Program-made: the position numbers and the translations under genes
Shown here: positions 45,629 to 55,060 of the stretch, piece after piece
Position numbering within the stretch: position 1 is the first letter of the stretch
How the letters are laid out: every line of letters starts with the position of its first letter
Assembly (NCBI GenBank): GCA_949152475.1
Contig: OX424556.1
Span: 58,176,451-58,240,450, forward strand
DNA length: 64,000 nucleotides
Direction of reading: 5' to 3'
Origin: Terebella lapidaria
Lineage: Eukaryota > Annelida > Polychaeta > Terebellida > Terebellidae
The notes under the pieces: model-generated
What the model was told of the DNA's origin: nothing
What the model saw: only the letters and a program-made list of their open reading frames with translations
Database searches by the model: none

Positions 45629-46612
45629 ATGTCGGATCCATCAGAGGAAGACTTGGCCAAACTTGGTGCTGCTTTCTATGCTTTGGGTGCCAAGCCGGAG
45701 TATTCTGCTTCTGAGTTGGAGAAGTGGATGGAGGTCCAGTACGCAGATACTCTCAAGCTGAGAGGGGAAGGTGGTAGTGGTGTTTCCCAGGTCAAGAGTG
45801 AGACTCCTAGTTCTGTTCCAGCTGCTCCGTCACAGGTTCCTTTGAATTCTCCCAAGTTGCCCAGCTTCTCGGGTGATAACTCCAAAGGTGATGTCTCCTA
45901 TGCTCATTGGAGGTATAGTGTCAAGTGTTTGATGGGGGAATACAGCGAGTCTACAATTCTGAATGTCGTTCGCAGATCTCTGAAGGGTACTGCTTCTGAA
46001 GTGTTACTTCACCTTGGGGAGAAAGTTTCTGTTCACGACCTGCTTGTCAAGTTTGATGTCGTCTTTGGGATTGTGTTCAGTCCAGAGCAGTTGCTTGAGC
46101 AATTCTACAGCTCTTCACAGAAGCCTTCTGAGTCAGTAGCTTCTTGGGGATGTCGGTTGGAGGAACTGCTTGACAAAGCCAGACAACGTGGTGCGATCTC
46201 TGAGGACACTGCTCCTACACGTCTTCGTTCCAGGTTTTGGAGTGGTATTTCCGATTCCAAGCTGCAGGAAGCCCTCAGACACCATTTTGATAATGGTATG
46301 TCATACAACAATCTTTTGTTGGAAGCTCGGGCTATTGAGTTGGATTTCTCAAGGCGGTCATCAAAAGGAAGTTGTCAGCAGACTGCTGCTGTTGCATCTG
46401 ATTGCCCCACGATTAACGACAAGTTGGACACTTTGCTTTCCAAGATGGAGAAGATGGAGTCAAGGATCAGCAAGATCGAGAACCGACGTTCAGGTTTCTC
46501 GAAAGGTCGTGTTCCTGTCTGTTTTCGGTGTTCTCAGCCCGGTCATGTTGCTCGGGATTGTCCGTCAAAGTCGGGAAACGCAGCAGCGTCAACTTCAGGG
46601 GACCGAAGTTAG
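45629..46612 (+). CDS. gag: Gag polyprotein of element 2
   Basis: 327 codons, intact. The N-terminal region (MSDPSEEDLAKLGAAFYAL) precedes a Ser/Pro linker. The capsid-like part (about residues 85-240) includes FSGDNSKGDVSYAHWRYSV and LLEQFYSSSQKPSESVASWG, typical of Ty3/Gypsy gag. One CCHC zinc knuckle, CFRCSQPGHVARDC, lies at residues 298-311 and binds RNA. Gag forms the cytoplasmic particle that packages the genomic RNA. The start was chosen as the first ATG of this frame after the leader (CATCATGTC). The stop TAG at 46610 overlaps pol by 85 nt. Ribosomes reach pol by -1 shifting at 46573-46579. No mutations are evident. Confidence 0.93.
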   Translation: MSDPSEEDLAKLGAAFYALGAKPEYSASELEKWMEVQYADTLKLRGEGGSGVSQVKSETPSSVPAAPSQVPLNSPKLPSFSGDNSKGDVSYAHWRYSVKCLMGEYSESTILNVVRRSLKGTASEVLLHLGEKVSVHDLLVKFDVVFGIVFSPEQLLEQFYSSSQKPSESVASWGCRLEELLDKARQRGAISEDTAPTRLRSRFWSGISDSKLQEALRHHFDNGMSYNNLLLEARAIELDFSRRSSKGSCQQTAAVASDCPTINDKLDTLLSKMEKMESRISKIENRRSGFSKGRVPVCFRCSQPGHVARDCPSKSGNAAASTSGDRS

Positions 46613-46632
46613 ACGTTGACGGTCTTGGTCCC
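46573..46632 (+). promoter_or_regulatory. -1 programmed ribosomal frameshift signal (slippery site plus pseudoknot)
   Basis: GGGAAAC at 46573-46579 is in the gag frame as G_GGA_AAC, the X_XXY_YYZ form. After a 7-nt spacer (46580-46586), CGTCAAC (46587-46593) can pair with GTTGACG (46615-46621), and loop GGGACC (46599-46604) with GGTCCC (46627-46632), an H-type pseudoknot. An alternative inner stem AACTTC/GAAGTT (46591-46596 / 46605-46610) is also possible. The shift leads exactly into the pol frame. Confidence 0.88.
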
Positions 46633-49600
46633 ACTGCATCTAATGGTGATGTTTTTGCTGGTTCAACATTGGTTGGTAAAGGCTGCGAGGTGAGTGTCAA
46701 GGTAAATGGTGTTCCTTGCAAGGCCTTGTTGGATACTGGTTCACAGATTACAAACATCAGTGAGGATTTCTTCAGAACGCATCTGCGTGATGTTCCTCTG
46801 CAACCAGTTACTTCTCGATTGGATATCTTTGGATCAACTGGCCATCGACTTAGGTATCTTGGATTTGTTGAGTTGAATCTAGTCTATCCTGCGTTGGATG
46901 GAGTTGAACAGGAGGAAACAGTTTTGGCTCTGGTTGTGCCCTCGACATCGTACAACTTGGATGTTCCTGTATTGGTCGGTACAAATGTTCTCAAGCCGCT
47001 CATTTGTAATAGTCTCAGTGAAGGTTGTGGTAAGGTGGTCCGGACAACACGACCCGAGGTGATACCCCCTAATTCATCTGTTCTGGTGAAGGGTATTACA
47101 CGGCCATGGGTTGGTGATCATGGTGGTTTGGTAGTCGCTGAAGCAGTCGGAGAGCCTGCACTTGCAATGCTACCAGGTGGGGTTCGTGTCACGCCTTCGT
47201 TGTTGGAAATGCCGAATACAGGTCAGCATTCTACAGCTAGAATCCAAGTTCAGGTCCAGAATTTCAGTTTGAAGACAGTCACAATTCCTGCGAAATCTGT
47301 TCTTTGTTCTTTGAATAGGGTGGAACTTACCAATTCAGACGATTTGGTTCCCAGTAGTGCCCTCGGTGGTTCTCTGGACAAGGATTTCCTGGATTTGATT
47401 GATTTGTCTGGTTGTTGTGGTTCTCCGGAACGGATTGGTTCACTCAAACAGTTCTTGATTGACTGGAAGTCAATATTTTCCCAGAGTGATTTCGATATTG
47501 GTCACACAGATGTGGTCAAGCACTCTATCAATCTTTTGGATGATACTCCAATTAAGCTACCCCATCGCAGAATTCCGCCTGCCATGGTGAAGGAGACGAA
47601 GGCTCAATTGGATAAGATGTTGGATACAGGTGTGATTCGTCCATCTCAGAGTCCGTATTCAGCTCCGATGGTATTAGTCAGGAAAAAGGATGGTTCGCTT
47701 CGTATGTGTGTTGACTATCGGGCTTTGAATCGGGTTACCAAGCGTGATGCATATTCATTGCCACGTATTGATGAGACCCTGGATACTCTTCAAGGGGCTA
47801 GTTTGTTTACATCATTAGATCTCAAGGCTGGGTACTGGCAACTGGAGGTTGAGGAAGGTCACAAGGAGAAAACGGCATTTACTGCAGGTCCCTTGGGATT
47901 TTTTGAGTTTAATGTGATGCCTTTCGGTTTGTGTAACTCTCCAGCTAGTTTCCAGAGGCTCATGCATCTCTGCATGCATGATGTGGACAACTGCCTAATG
48001 TATTTGGACGACATTATTGTCTACTCATCATCATACGAGGATCATCTTGTCAGGCTCGGTAAAGTTTTCAATCGGCTTCGGGAGTTCGGTTTGAAATTGA
48101 ATCCCAAAAAATGTCAGTTTTTGCGGAAGAAGGTCAAATATCTTGGTCATGTCGTGTCCGCCGCTGGAATCGAGGTTGATCCAGACAAGGTTTCGGCCGT
48201 CAGGAACATGAAACCCCCAAAGGACATTGAGGAGCTACAACGGTTTCTCGGATTCATTGGTTTCCAGAGGAGGTTTATTCCCAACCTGTCCAAAGTGGCC
48301 AAACCTTTGACTGATCTTCTGAAAGGCCATGATGTGACAAAGAAACATCGACGTAAGGTTGTGAGTCCTGTTCCATTTGTTTGGGGTGATTCGCAGCAAT
48401 CCGCATTCGAACAGCTGATCCAACTTTGTACTTCTGCTCCAATTTTGGCGTATGCAGATTATTCCCTTCCTTTTGAACTCCACGTGGATGCCAGCATGTC
48501 TGGTTTGGGTGCTGTTTTGTATCAGTCCCAGAGTGGTCAGCGTCGAGTTATCGCCTATGCAAGTAGAGGTTTGACACCTTCTGAGTCCAGATATCCTATA
48601 CACAAGTTGGAGTTTCTTGCTCTGAAATGGGCAGTAACAGACAAGTTTTATGACTACTTGTATGGTCATACCTTCAAAGTTTGGACTGACAACAATCCTC
48701 TTACGTATGTCCTTTCTTCAGCCAAGTTGGATGCGACAGGTCACCGGTGGTTGGCTGCGTTGTCTGCTTTTGACTTCTCTGTGTCGTACAAGCCAGGAGC
48801 TCACAATTGTGATGCAGATATGTTGTCCAGGCTGCCGAGGCAGGAGGATTCAGAAGAGGTTGTTCGGGCTGTCATGCAGTTGAAGGATCAGGAGGCCTAT
48901 GTTCACTCCTTGTGTGTCAGTGGTTCGGTGGTTGAGGTTCTCGGTGAAATCACGGTTATGGATTCAGTCGATGTTCTGAAGCTCCAGCATGAAGACCCAG
49001 TTCTTGGGAAGGTTATTGGGTTCCTGGAGACATCCAGTGAAAAACCTTCTGATTTGGACTTGACACAACTGGATAAGGATGTTGTTTTGTTATTGCGTCA
49101 ATGGGACAAGTTGCATCTTCGGAATGGTGTTCTGTTTCGTACAATTCAGAATGAAGGCCATGGGATGGATCAGCTTGTGGTCCCACGTCAGTGTCGATCA
49201 ATGGTTTTGAGATCTTTGCATGATGACATGGCTCATATTGGAAGAGACAGAACTGCAGATTTGCTCCGATCCCGTTTCTACTGGCCTGGTATGTTTGTGG
49301 ATGTCGAGGAGTATGTCAAGAACTGTACTCGGTGTATATGTCGTAAGGTTCCTGGTGATAAGGCTCCGTTGATTTCTATGACTTCTTCATACCCTATGGA
49401 GTTGGTCTGTATTGATTTCTTGACTGTAGAACCTTCCAAGGGGTACGAAAACATCTTGGTCATGACTGATCACTTCTCGAAGTTTTCTCAAGCGTACCCA
49501 ACAAGAAATCAATCAGCCAAGACAACAGCTCGGGTTCTGTTTGATCAGTTCGTGGTGCATTATGGTGTTCCTGCAAAGTTGCACAGTGATCAAGGACGGA

Positions 49601-50811
49601 ATTTTGAATCCCGAGTGATCAAGGAGTTGTGTCACCTTATGGGCATTAGTAAATCCAGGACTACTCCATATCATGCCATGGGGAATGGTATCGTTGAACG
49701 GTTCAACAGGACTTTGTTGCAAATGCTTGGTACATTGGAGTCCGACAAGAAGAAGAACTGGAAGGACTACCTACCATCTGTCGTACACTCGTACAATTGT
49801 ACCAAACACCCATCTTCGGGTTTTTCTCCCTACAAACTTATGTTTGGTCGTGACCCTAAGCTCCCTGTCGATCTTCAGTTCGGTTTGTCTCCGGATGGTG
49901 AAACCCAGAGTTTCAGCAAGTTTGTGGAAGATCTGGATAAGCAGTTACGGTATTCCTGGGAATTGGCAGCAAAGAATCAGCAGGTTGCGTCGGGTAGACA
50001 GAAGGATCACTATGATCAGAAACAACGTGGTGTTATGCTGCAGGTTGGTGATCGGGTTCTCATCAGGAATGTTGGGTTGAAAGGTCGTCACAAGCTTGCG
50101 GATAAGTGGCAGGATGTGGTCTATGTTGTGCAAGGGCAACCAAATTCTGAGATCCCTGTGTTCCGTGTCTCTCCAGAGGGGGGAGGAAAGTGTAAGGTTT
50201 TACATCGGAATTTATTGCTTCCCATCTCTTCTAAGGTGGAAACCGGGACAAGACCCATCGCTACTCCACGTGTTACCCGTCGTAAGACCAGGCAGTCTAT
50301 TCCATTAGTCGGTTCAGGATCTGAGTCCTCTGAATCTGAATCGTCAGACGAAGATTTTGTTGTTCTGGTTCCTGTGGTTGCTCCAGCAGATGAGGCCAGA
50401 CTTGAGTCTTCTAACTCAGAGTCCGAATTGATTGAGGATCCTGTGTTGTCAGATGGTCAGCTTTCACCAGTTCCTTTAGTTCAGGATAGCCCTGTCGGCA
50501 GTGTGGCTTCACCACAGCTGGTCGATATTAGCCCTGTTGGCAGTGTGGCTTCACCTCAACTGGTCGATCAGCAGTCTGATCCAGAGGACAGTCCTGTCCC
50601 AATTCCACAACCTCGTCGTAGTGTCCGGGAGCGTAAGCCACCAGCACGGTTCCAGTCGGATGGATGGATTTTAAACCACACTAACACTTCGGCACCTTCT
50701 GCTCCTGAGTGGATGCAGAAAGCACAATTTCTTTTAAATGTTGCCATTAACTACTCACATTTGCCTGAATCGGTGTTGTTGGAAGTTATTTCCATGGTTA
50801 AGGGCACATAG
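46573..50811 (+). CDS. pol: Pol polyprotein of element 2 (protease, RT, RNase H, integrase)
   Basis: Open from 46528 (an ATG there gives 1427 codons) to the stop at 50811, but translated as Gag-Pol by -1 frameshifting, so the start is set at the slippery site. Residues below are numbered from 46528. Protease LLDTGSQ (active Asp69) cleaves the polyprotein. RT (about 340-580) has MPFGLCNSPASFQRLM and the catalytic YLDD at 492-495, and copies RNA to cDNA. RNase H (about 650-770) begins LHVDASMSGLGAVLY with Asp654, plus ESRYPIHKLEFLA and WTDNNPL. Integrase has H2C2 (HDDMAH, CTRC at 933-936) and D963, D1021, E1057, i.e. D,D(35)E, which inserts the cDNA. A GPY/F-like C-terminus follows (LADKWQDVVYVV). 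The tail after about 1270 is acidic and Ser-rich, with two SPVGSVASPQLVD repeats. No internal stop; all catalytic residues are present. Confidence 0.95.
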   Translation, partial: GKRSSVNFRGPKLDVDGLGPTASNGDVFAGSTLVGKGCEVSVKVNGVPCKALLDTGSQITNISEDFFRTHLRDVPLQPVTSRLDIFGSTGHRLRYLGFVELNLVYPALDGVEQEETVLALVVPSTSYNLDVPVLVGTNVLKPLICNSLSEGCGKVVRTTRPEVIPPNSSVLVKGITRPWVGDHGGLVVAEAVGEPALAMLPGGVRVTPSLLEMPNTGQHSTARIQVQVQNFSLKTVTIPAKSVLCSLNRVELTNSDDLVPSSALGGSLDKDFLDLIDLSGCCGSPERIGSLKQFLIDWKSIFSQSDFDIGHTDVVKHSINLLDDTPIKLPHRRIPPAMVKETKAQLDKMLDTGVIRPSQSPYSAPMVLVRKKDGSLRMCVDYRALNRVTKRDAYSLPRIDETLDTLQGASLFTSLDLKAGYWQLEVEEGHKEKTAFTAGPLGFFEFNVMPFGLCNSPASFQRLMHLCMHDVDNCLMYLDDIIVYSSSYEDHLVRLGKVFNRLREFGLKLNPKKCQFLRKKVKYLGHVVSAAGIEVDPDKVSAVRNMKPPKDIEELQRFLGFIGFQRRFIPNLSKVAKPLTDLLKGHDVTKKHRRKVVSPVPFVWGDSQQSAFEQLIQLCTSAPILAYADYSLPFELHVDASMSGLGAVLYQSQSGQRRVIAYASRGLTPSESRYPIHKLEFLALKWAVTDKFYDYLYGHTFKVWTDNNPLTYVLSSAKLDATGHRWLAALSAFDFSVSYKPGAHNCDADMLSRLPRQEDSEEVVRAVMQLKDQEAYVHSLCVSGSVVEVLGEITVMDSVDVLKLQHEDPVLGKVIGFLETSSEKPSDLDLTQLDKDVVLLLRQWDKLHLRNGVLFRTIQNEGHGMDQLVVPRQCRSMVLRSLHDDMAHIGRDRTADLLRSRFYWPGMFVDVEEYVKNCTRCICRKVPGDKAPLISMTSSYPMELVCIDFLTVEPSKGYENILVMTDHFSKFSQAYPTRNQSAKTTARVLFDQFVVHYGVPAKLHSDQGRNFESRVIKELCHLMGISKSRTTPYHAMGNGIVERFNRTLLQMLGTLESDKKKNWKDYLPSVVHSYNCTKHPSSGFSPYKLMFGRDPKLPVDLQFGLSPDGETQSFSKFVEDLDKQLRYSWELAAKNQQVASGRQKDHYDQKQRGVMLQVGDRVLIRNVGLKGRHKLADKWQDVVYVVQGQPNSEIPVFRVSPEGGGKCKVLHRNLLLPISSKVETGTRPIATPRVTRRKTRQSIPLVGSGSESSESESSDEDFVVLVPVVAPADEARLESSNSESELIEDPVLSDGQLSPVPLVQDSPVGSVASPQLVDISPVGSVASPQLVDQQSDPEDSPVPIPQPRRSVRERKPPARFQSDGWILNHTNTSAPSAPEWMQKAQFLLNVAINYSHLPESVLLEVISMVKGT

Positions 50812-50899
50812 GTTTTTGCGACTAACATATTGGCACCGTTACTTCAGGGTTAATCTTAATTCTCATTTATTATGGGAATATGTAATTAAGATTTAATTT

Positions 50900-50911
50900 G
50901 GTGAGGGAGGA
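50900..50911 (+). promoter_or_regulatory. Polypurine tract of element 2
   Basis: GGTGAGGGAGGA directly precedes the TGTGACAG start of the 3' LTR, the position and composition needed for plus-strand priming. Confidence 0.8.
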
Positions 50912-53043
50912 TGTGACAGTGAGTGTTGGTGTTGCCACCTAGTGGTTTTGAATGTGTATGAATGTGTGTGCGTGCTGCCACCTGTAGAGTGAATGTTTGT
51001 GTCTGGTCTCACTTTTACTTAGTTACTGTTTGTTTATTGTTGATCACATGACTATGTGATATTTTGGCGGGAGTTTTTACTTTGTTCACTTGCACTTTGA
51101 AAGTCAGAGAGGAAACATCTGATCGATTTTCCTCGTTACTTTATATGTTGCACTGCGCCATCATTTTACAAACCATCAACGATCATTACATCATTGATCA
51201 TTACTTCATTCATCTTTATTTGGATCATCACACGTTTGATCAGGTCAGTTCATTCTCATGCTCATAATGTATTTTAATGCTATTCATTATCATATTTTAC
51301 TCGTAGAAGGTTAGGGGAATTAGATTTCATTTATATGTGTAGTGGTTGTTCGATTATCAACCATTCTGCATTATTTCATTGCAGGCTGTATTATGTAAGG
51401 GATAATCGGTGAAGTGGAGCGCCTCTTCGAAATAATGTACGAGGCCGAAGGCCGAGTACATTATTTCGAAGGGGCGCGACACTGAACCGATTATCCCACT
51501 TAGTACACGGTCTCTATGGAACAATACTCCCCCCCCCCCCACACACACACACCCACCTATACACACCTACATGCAAACAAATATACGACCGTCTTGGATG
51601 ATTGAATTCCTTGACCAAGCTATTTGACATCATGCCTCCGATGGTGCACAATATTTGTCCCAAGATTTTCAGTAATTTTGTTCTCATTCATGCGGTCAAG
51701 TGGAACCAACATCACAGCGAGTGCCTTCCACTCAACTCTGATATTTACATGGCTAAGCTAAATACGACAGAGAGCTTCCTGTTGTTATGACTACAGTTTA
51801 CACGGTTCCGATTGAATAGTTTTTTAGTTGATTCACAATGTGCGTTTAGTCGTTTTCGCCTCTTTTCAAATGGTTGTGAGTATTACTCGAATGAAGCAGT
51901 ATAAAAAGAAACACGACAACACACGCGCTCTCTTTTGCCACAGAAAGCTCACTGGAAAAGCTCCGTGATGTCGGAATGAAGCATTTGGATAGTACAATTG
52001 GATTTCAAAGCGGGAGCCTCTAAAATACCAGGGAATGCTACTTGAGTATTTAAAACGGCATTCATTTATTTAAAACGGCATTCAAAACGGCATTCATTGA
52101 AAGAACCTAAAAAATGATGCGAGCACATATCGGCAAACAGGTGAGTTATTTACTAAACTGATTTCATTGAAGGTTCAACAGATATAACATTCTTTTACTT
52201 TCTGAATCAAAATGCGGAAGCCTTAAAGTCCATACAAAATGGATATGAATATTCTGCATCCTTTAATTCGTTTCAAGATATACGATTTATCTATGGCAGA
52301 ATTTTGCGTGGATTCAAGACTGGTTGAAAAGGTCCATCCCTGGCCTCGATATATACGATCCATCATACTGGTGAGTAGGTGTATTTTTACTTATTTATTC
52401 GACAATGTATTATGCCGCCAAATAGGCACTATAATTATTACGTTATATTCAAAATGACGAGCTAAGCACTTAATGTTTCATAGGCTTGTACATTCTGTAT
52501 ATTTGCAGGAAATGGGTGAAATGTTTGCGAATATGATCTGGAGATTTCTGGCAGAAATATTCACAATTTTGGACCTACGGAATCTCCAAGGAATATCAAA
52601 ATATCGAGGATAACGTTTTTACTGGATATCTGCTAATGGATTATATCACGAAGTGAAAAGCCAAATACAACCCATGGATATAAATCAGCATCTCATGGCT
52701 GCAATGATCATCTGTACGTCGAGAATTGAGAAATGTTCCAACATTGCTTTTTGTTTTTGCAATTTGTGATGCATCTCGTGCTATAATTTGTTACCTGAAT
52801 AAATATGTAGCGTTCATACATCAGGTTTTTGTGGTTCGTTATTTCTACACAGGAGTATATTATTGGAGTACATTATTTGAATAATATACTCCAATAATCT
52901 ACTGAACGCAAATAATCTACTACTGGTAATGGATTCTGAAAAATAGTCGATTGCATAGGACAATAGAACCGTGTACTAAACACGAATAAACCCTCGAATC
53001 GAATCAAGCAAGTGTTTGTTATTACAACACCACCGCTATTACA
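50912..53043 (+). repeat. 3' LTR of element 2, split by an insertion
   Basis: Positions 50912-51394 match the 5' LTR from 43729 with no difference found by eye. 52980-53043 completes it (ACACGAATAAACCC ... TTACA, AATAAA at 52985-52990). The two parts are separated by 1585 bp of foreign DNA, so the U3 part is cut off from its poly(A) signal. Confidence 0.92.
51395..52979. mobile_element. Nested insertion with hairpin ends in the 3' LTR of element 2
   Basis: The left end is a long interrupted palindrome: GGGATAATCGGT (51399-51410) pairs with ACCGATTATCCC (51486-51497), and TTCGAAATAATGTAC (51426-51440) with GTACATTATTTCGAA (51456-51470). The right end has ATTATTGGAGTA (52859-52870) paired with TACTCCAATAAT (52887-52898). 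An 11-bp inverted repeat, TAGTACACGGT (51501-51511) / ACCGTGTACTA (52968-52978), links the two sides. A C12 run followed by CA repeats is at 51529-51552. No transposase is seen, and no target duplication is evident. The superfamily is not recognised. Confidence 0.8.
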
Positions 53044-53047
53044 TATT

Positions 53048-55060
53048 TAAAGCATCCATATTATTGCTCAGTATGGTTAAACATGTAGTTCATGTCAGGC
53101 TACACTATAGCTAAATTTTACAAAAAACAGTATGGCTAAATTTTACAAAGGCCAATATGGCCAAGTTGTAAATAGACCAGTATGACCAAATTTTACAAAA
53201 AGGGATGGCCAAATTTGACAAAAACACTAGTCTAACAAAGTTCTACAAAATACCAGTATTGCCAAATTTTACGGAAGATTTAGTATGGCAAAATTGGGAT
53301 AAGAATACTTATTCCAACAATACTTAAATCACTTGTTAGTTTAACATCATTGTGGCATGGTCTTCCTTAGCTGAAGGCCGATAGACGACGTTCATGTTGT
53401 AACCGTTATTCCCATATTGTTTTCTAACAAATTCTGTATATTTAATCACATATTGTGCTGATTCACATTGACAATGTAACAAAAGGTTTCAATAAGCTCA
53501 ATGTCGTTTATTGACATCACAAAACACAATCTACTACATTACCGCGGGTATATATATTTTGTACATTGACGCCCTACTAACTCTCAGTTGAAGCGACGCA
53601 AATAAGATGATTTGACATACATGTATGACTTCAATATAAATATCATATACACTAAAAATTAAAGCACTTGTGCGACGCATGCATACATTGCATCAGTTAT
53701 ATAATCAACTTGAGGCCTGTACTCGGCCCTGTATTTGCTGTTGACTCTTGTTGACGTCACTTGTAAGTTGATAATATTTCTGTGCAATCAGCTCATCGGA
53801 CTAATATTTTGTGCACTTCTGTTTCTGGGAATTTATGTGTTTCCTTGGTGAAATGATATTTTTCTGATACGTTACGGTACCTCACCAAGTTATGACTGTT
53901 GCACCGATCTTGACATGTTGTGATACATTTGCTTCCACTGATTATCCAAGCACAGCCCAACATTTATTGTCAGGAGGCCTTGACATTCTCGAGACCTGTA
54001 TTGAAATGACTTTTGGTGTTGCAAAACGTGAGAAATAGGCTAAAGTGTAATGTCACTAAAGCTTGCATTCATACAACTTTAATATCAGTCAGTCTAGACA
54101 GAGAGAGACAGTGAAAAAAGGTATCACAGTTGCTGTTCGGAGCTGTGATAGATAATGTTCACCATTGATTTGCCACTCTGTGTAGACAGGGGGTTGGACA
54201 CAGCGGGTTAGAGACAGGGGGTTTGGGTATTGATATGTGTCGACGATACACTTAGATAAGATCAACTAAATTATACTCATTAATTCCCCTGGTTAAAAGC
54301 ACATATGTAGGAAATTTCTGCCTTACTTGAAATGTTTAGATTGATGTTGTTTGCTGATCTCTCTAGCGTACATTTAGAATGTGGAGTAGAATGTCACGTG
54401 CTCTTCTGAAAACCCATGTGTGCTCTGCTCCAGGCCATCAATAGGGATATACAACAATGGTCAAAGTATTGTCCATGATCCATCAACTATACCGTCTTTA
54501 TGACTTTACATATGCATGTATTCTATAGGGCAAAAACGAGACGAAAATGCATGTATTCTATAGGGCAAAAACGAGACGAACAATTTGTGATCCCAGAGAG
54601 GGTATTACGCTTCTGTTACGCTTCTGCCCAGAATAAATGCATATGTAAAGTGGCACACTGTGGCCTTTAAGGACAATCCGAATGGACCAATATTGACACT
54701 GGTGCTGTGAATCGTGCCCAGGTGTATCTCCAGGCGGGGTCTGTGGTATAGAGTGCTGCTGGGACGTCTGTCTGAGAGCCATGATGGATGGGTGTAGACG
54801 GATCTAGCAGGTATCCAGTGCTGGGTCAACAAGGGTGCTACCGAGAATAACAGCATGTCCTTGACGTGATCGTTGTTTATGCCAGTTTTACCTTGCAACA
54901 GTCACATTTCCCACACTCATATGGAACCACACGTGTGTCTCCTTGGATCTCTCTGAAATGTCAGTCTGACAACAGATATTAGTGAGCATGACACTGTGTA
55001 TGTTGTATCATCTGTTTTGGTCTGCTTTTGTCCAATTATCGCACACTATGCAATAATATT
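53048..55060. other. Duplicated block 2, no gene
   Basis: It resumes the flanking sequence of element 2. It holds AGTATGGCTAAATTTTACAAA-like short repeats (53085-53290), then segments matching blocks 1 and 3: TTGTGCTGATTCACATTGACAATG (53453), TTATGACTGTTGCACCGATCTTGACATG (53887), ATTGACACTGGTGCTGTGAATCGTGCC (54691). A 24-bp-scale direct duplication ATGCATGTATTCTATAGGGC... occurs at 54511-54580. Confidence 0.5.

Larger units (their letters stand above)
43729..53043 (+). mobile_element. Intact young Ty3/Gypsy retrotransposon (element 2) with a nested insertion
   Basis: LTRs (TGTGACAG...TTACA) flank a primer-binding site, a long leader, gag, pol in the -1 frame and a polypurine tract. The 4-bp target duplication TATT is present at 43725-43728 and 53044-53047. 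Gene order protease-RT-RNase H-integrase gives Ty3/Gypsy. Subtracting the 1585-bp insertion in the 3' LTR, the element is about 7.73 kb. Both coding frames are undamaged and the LTRs appear identical, so insertion was recent. Confidence 0.95.
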
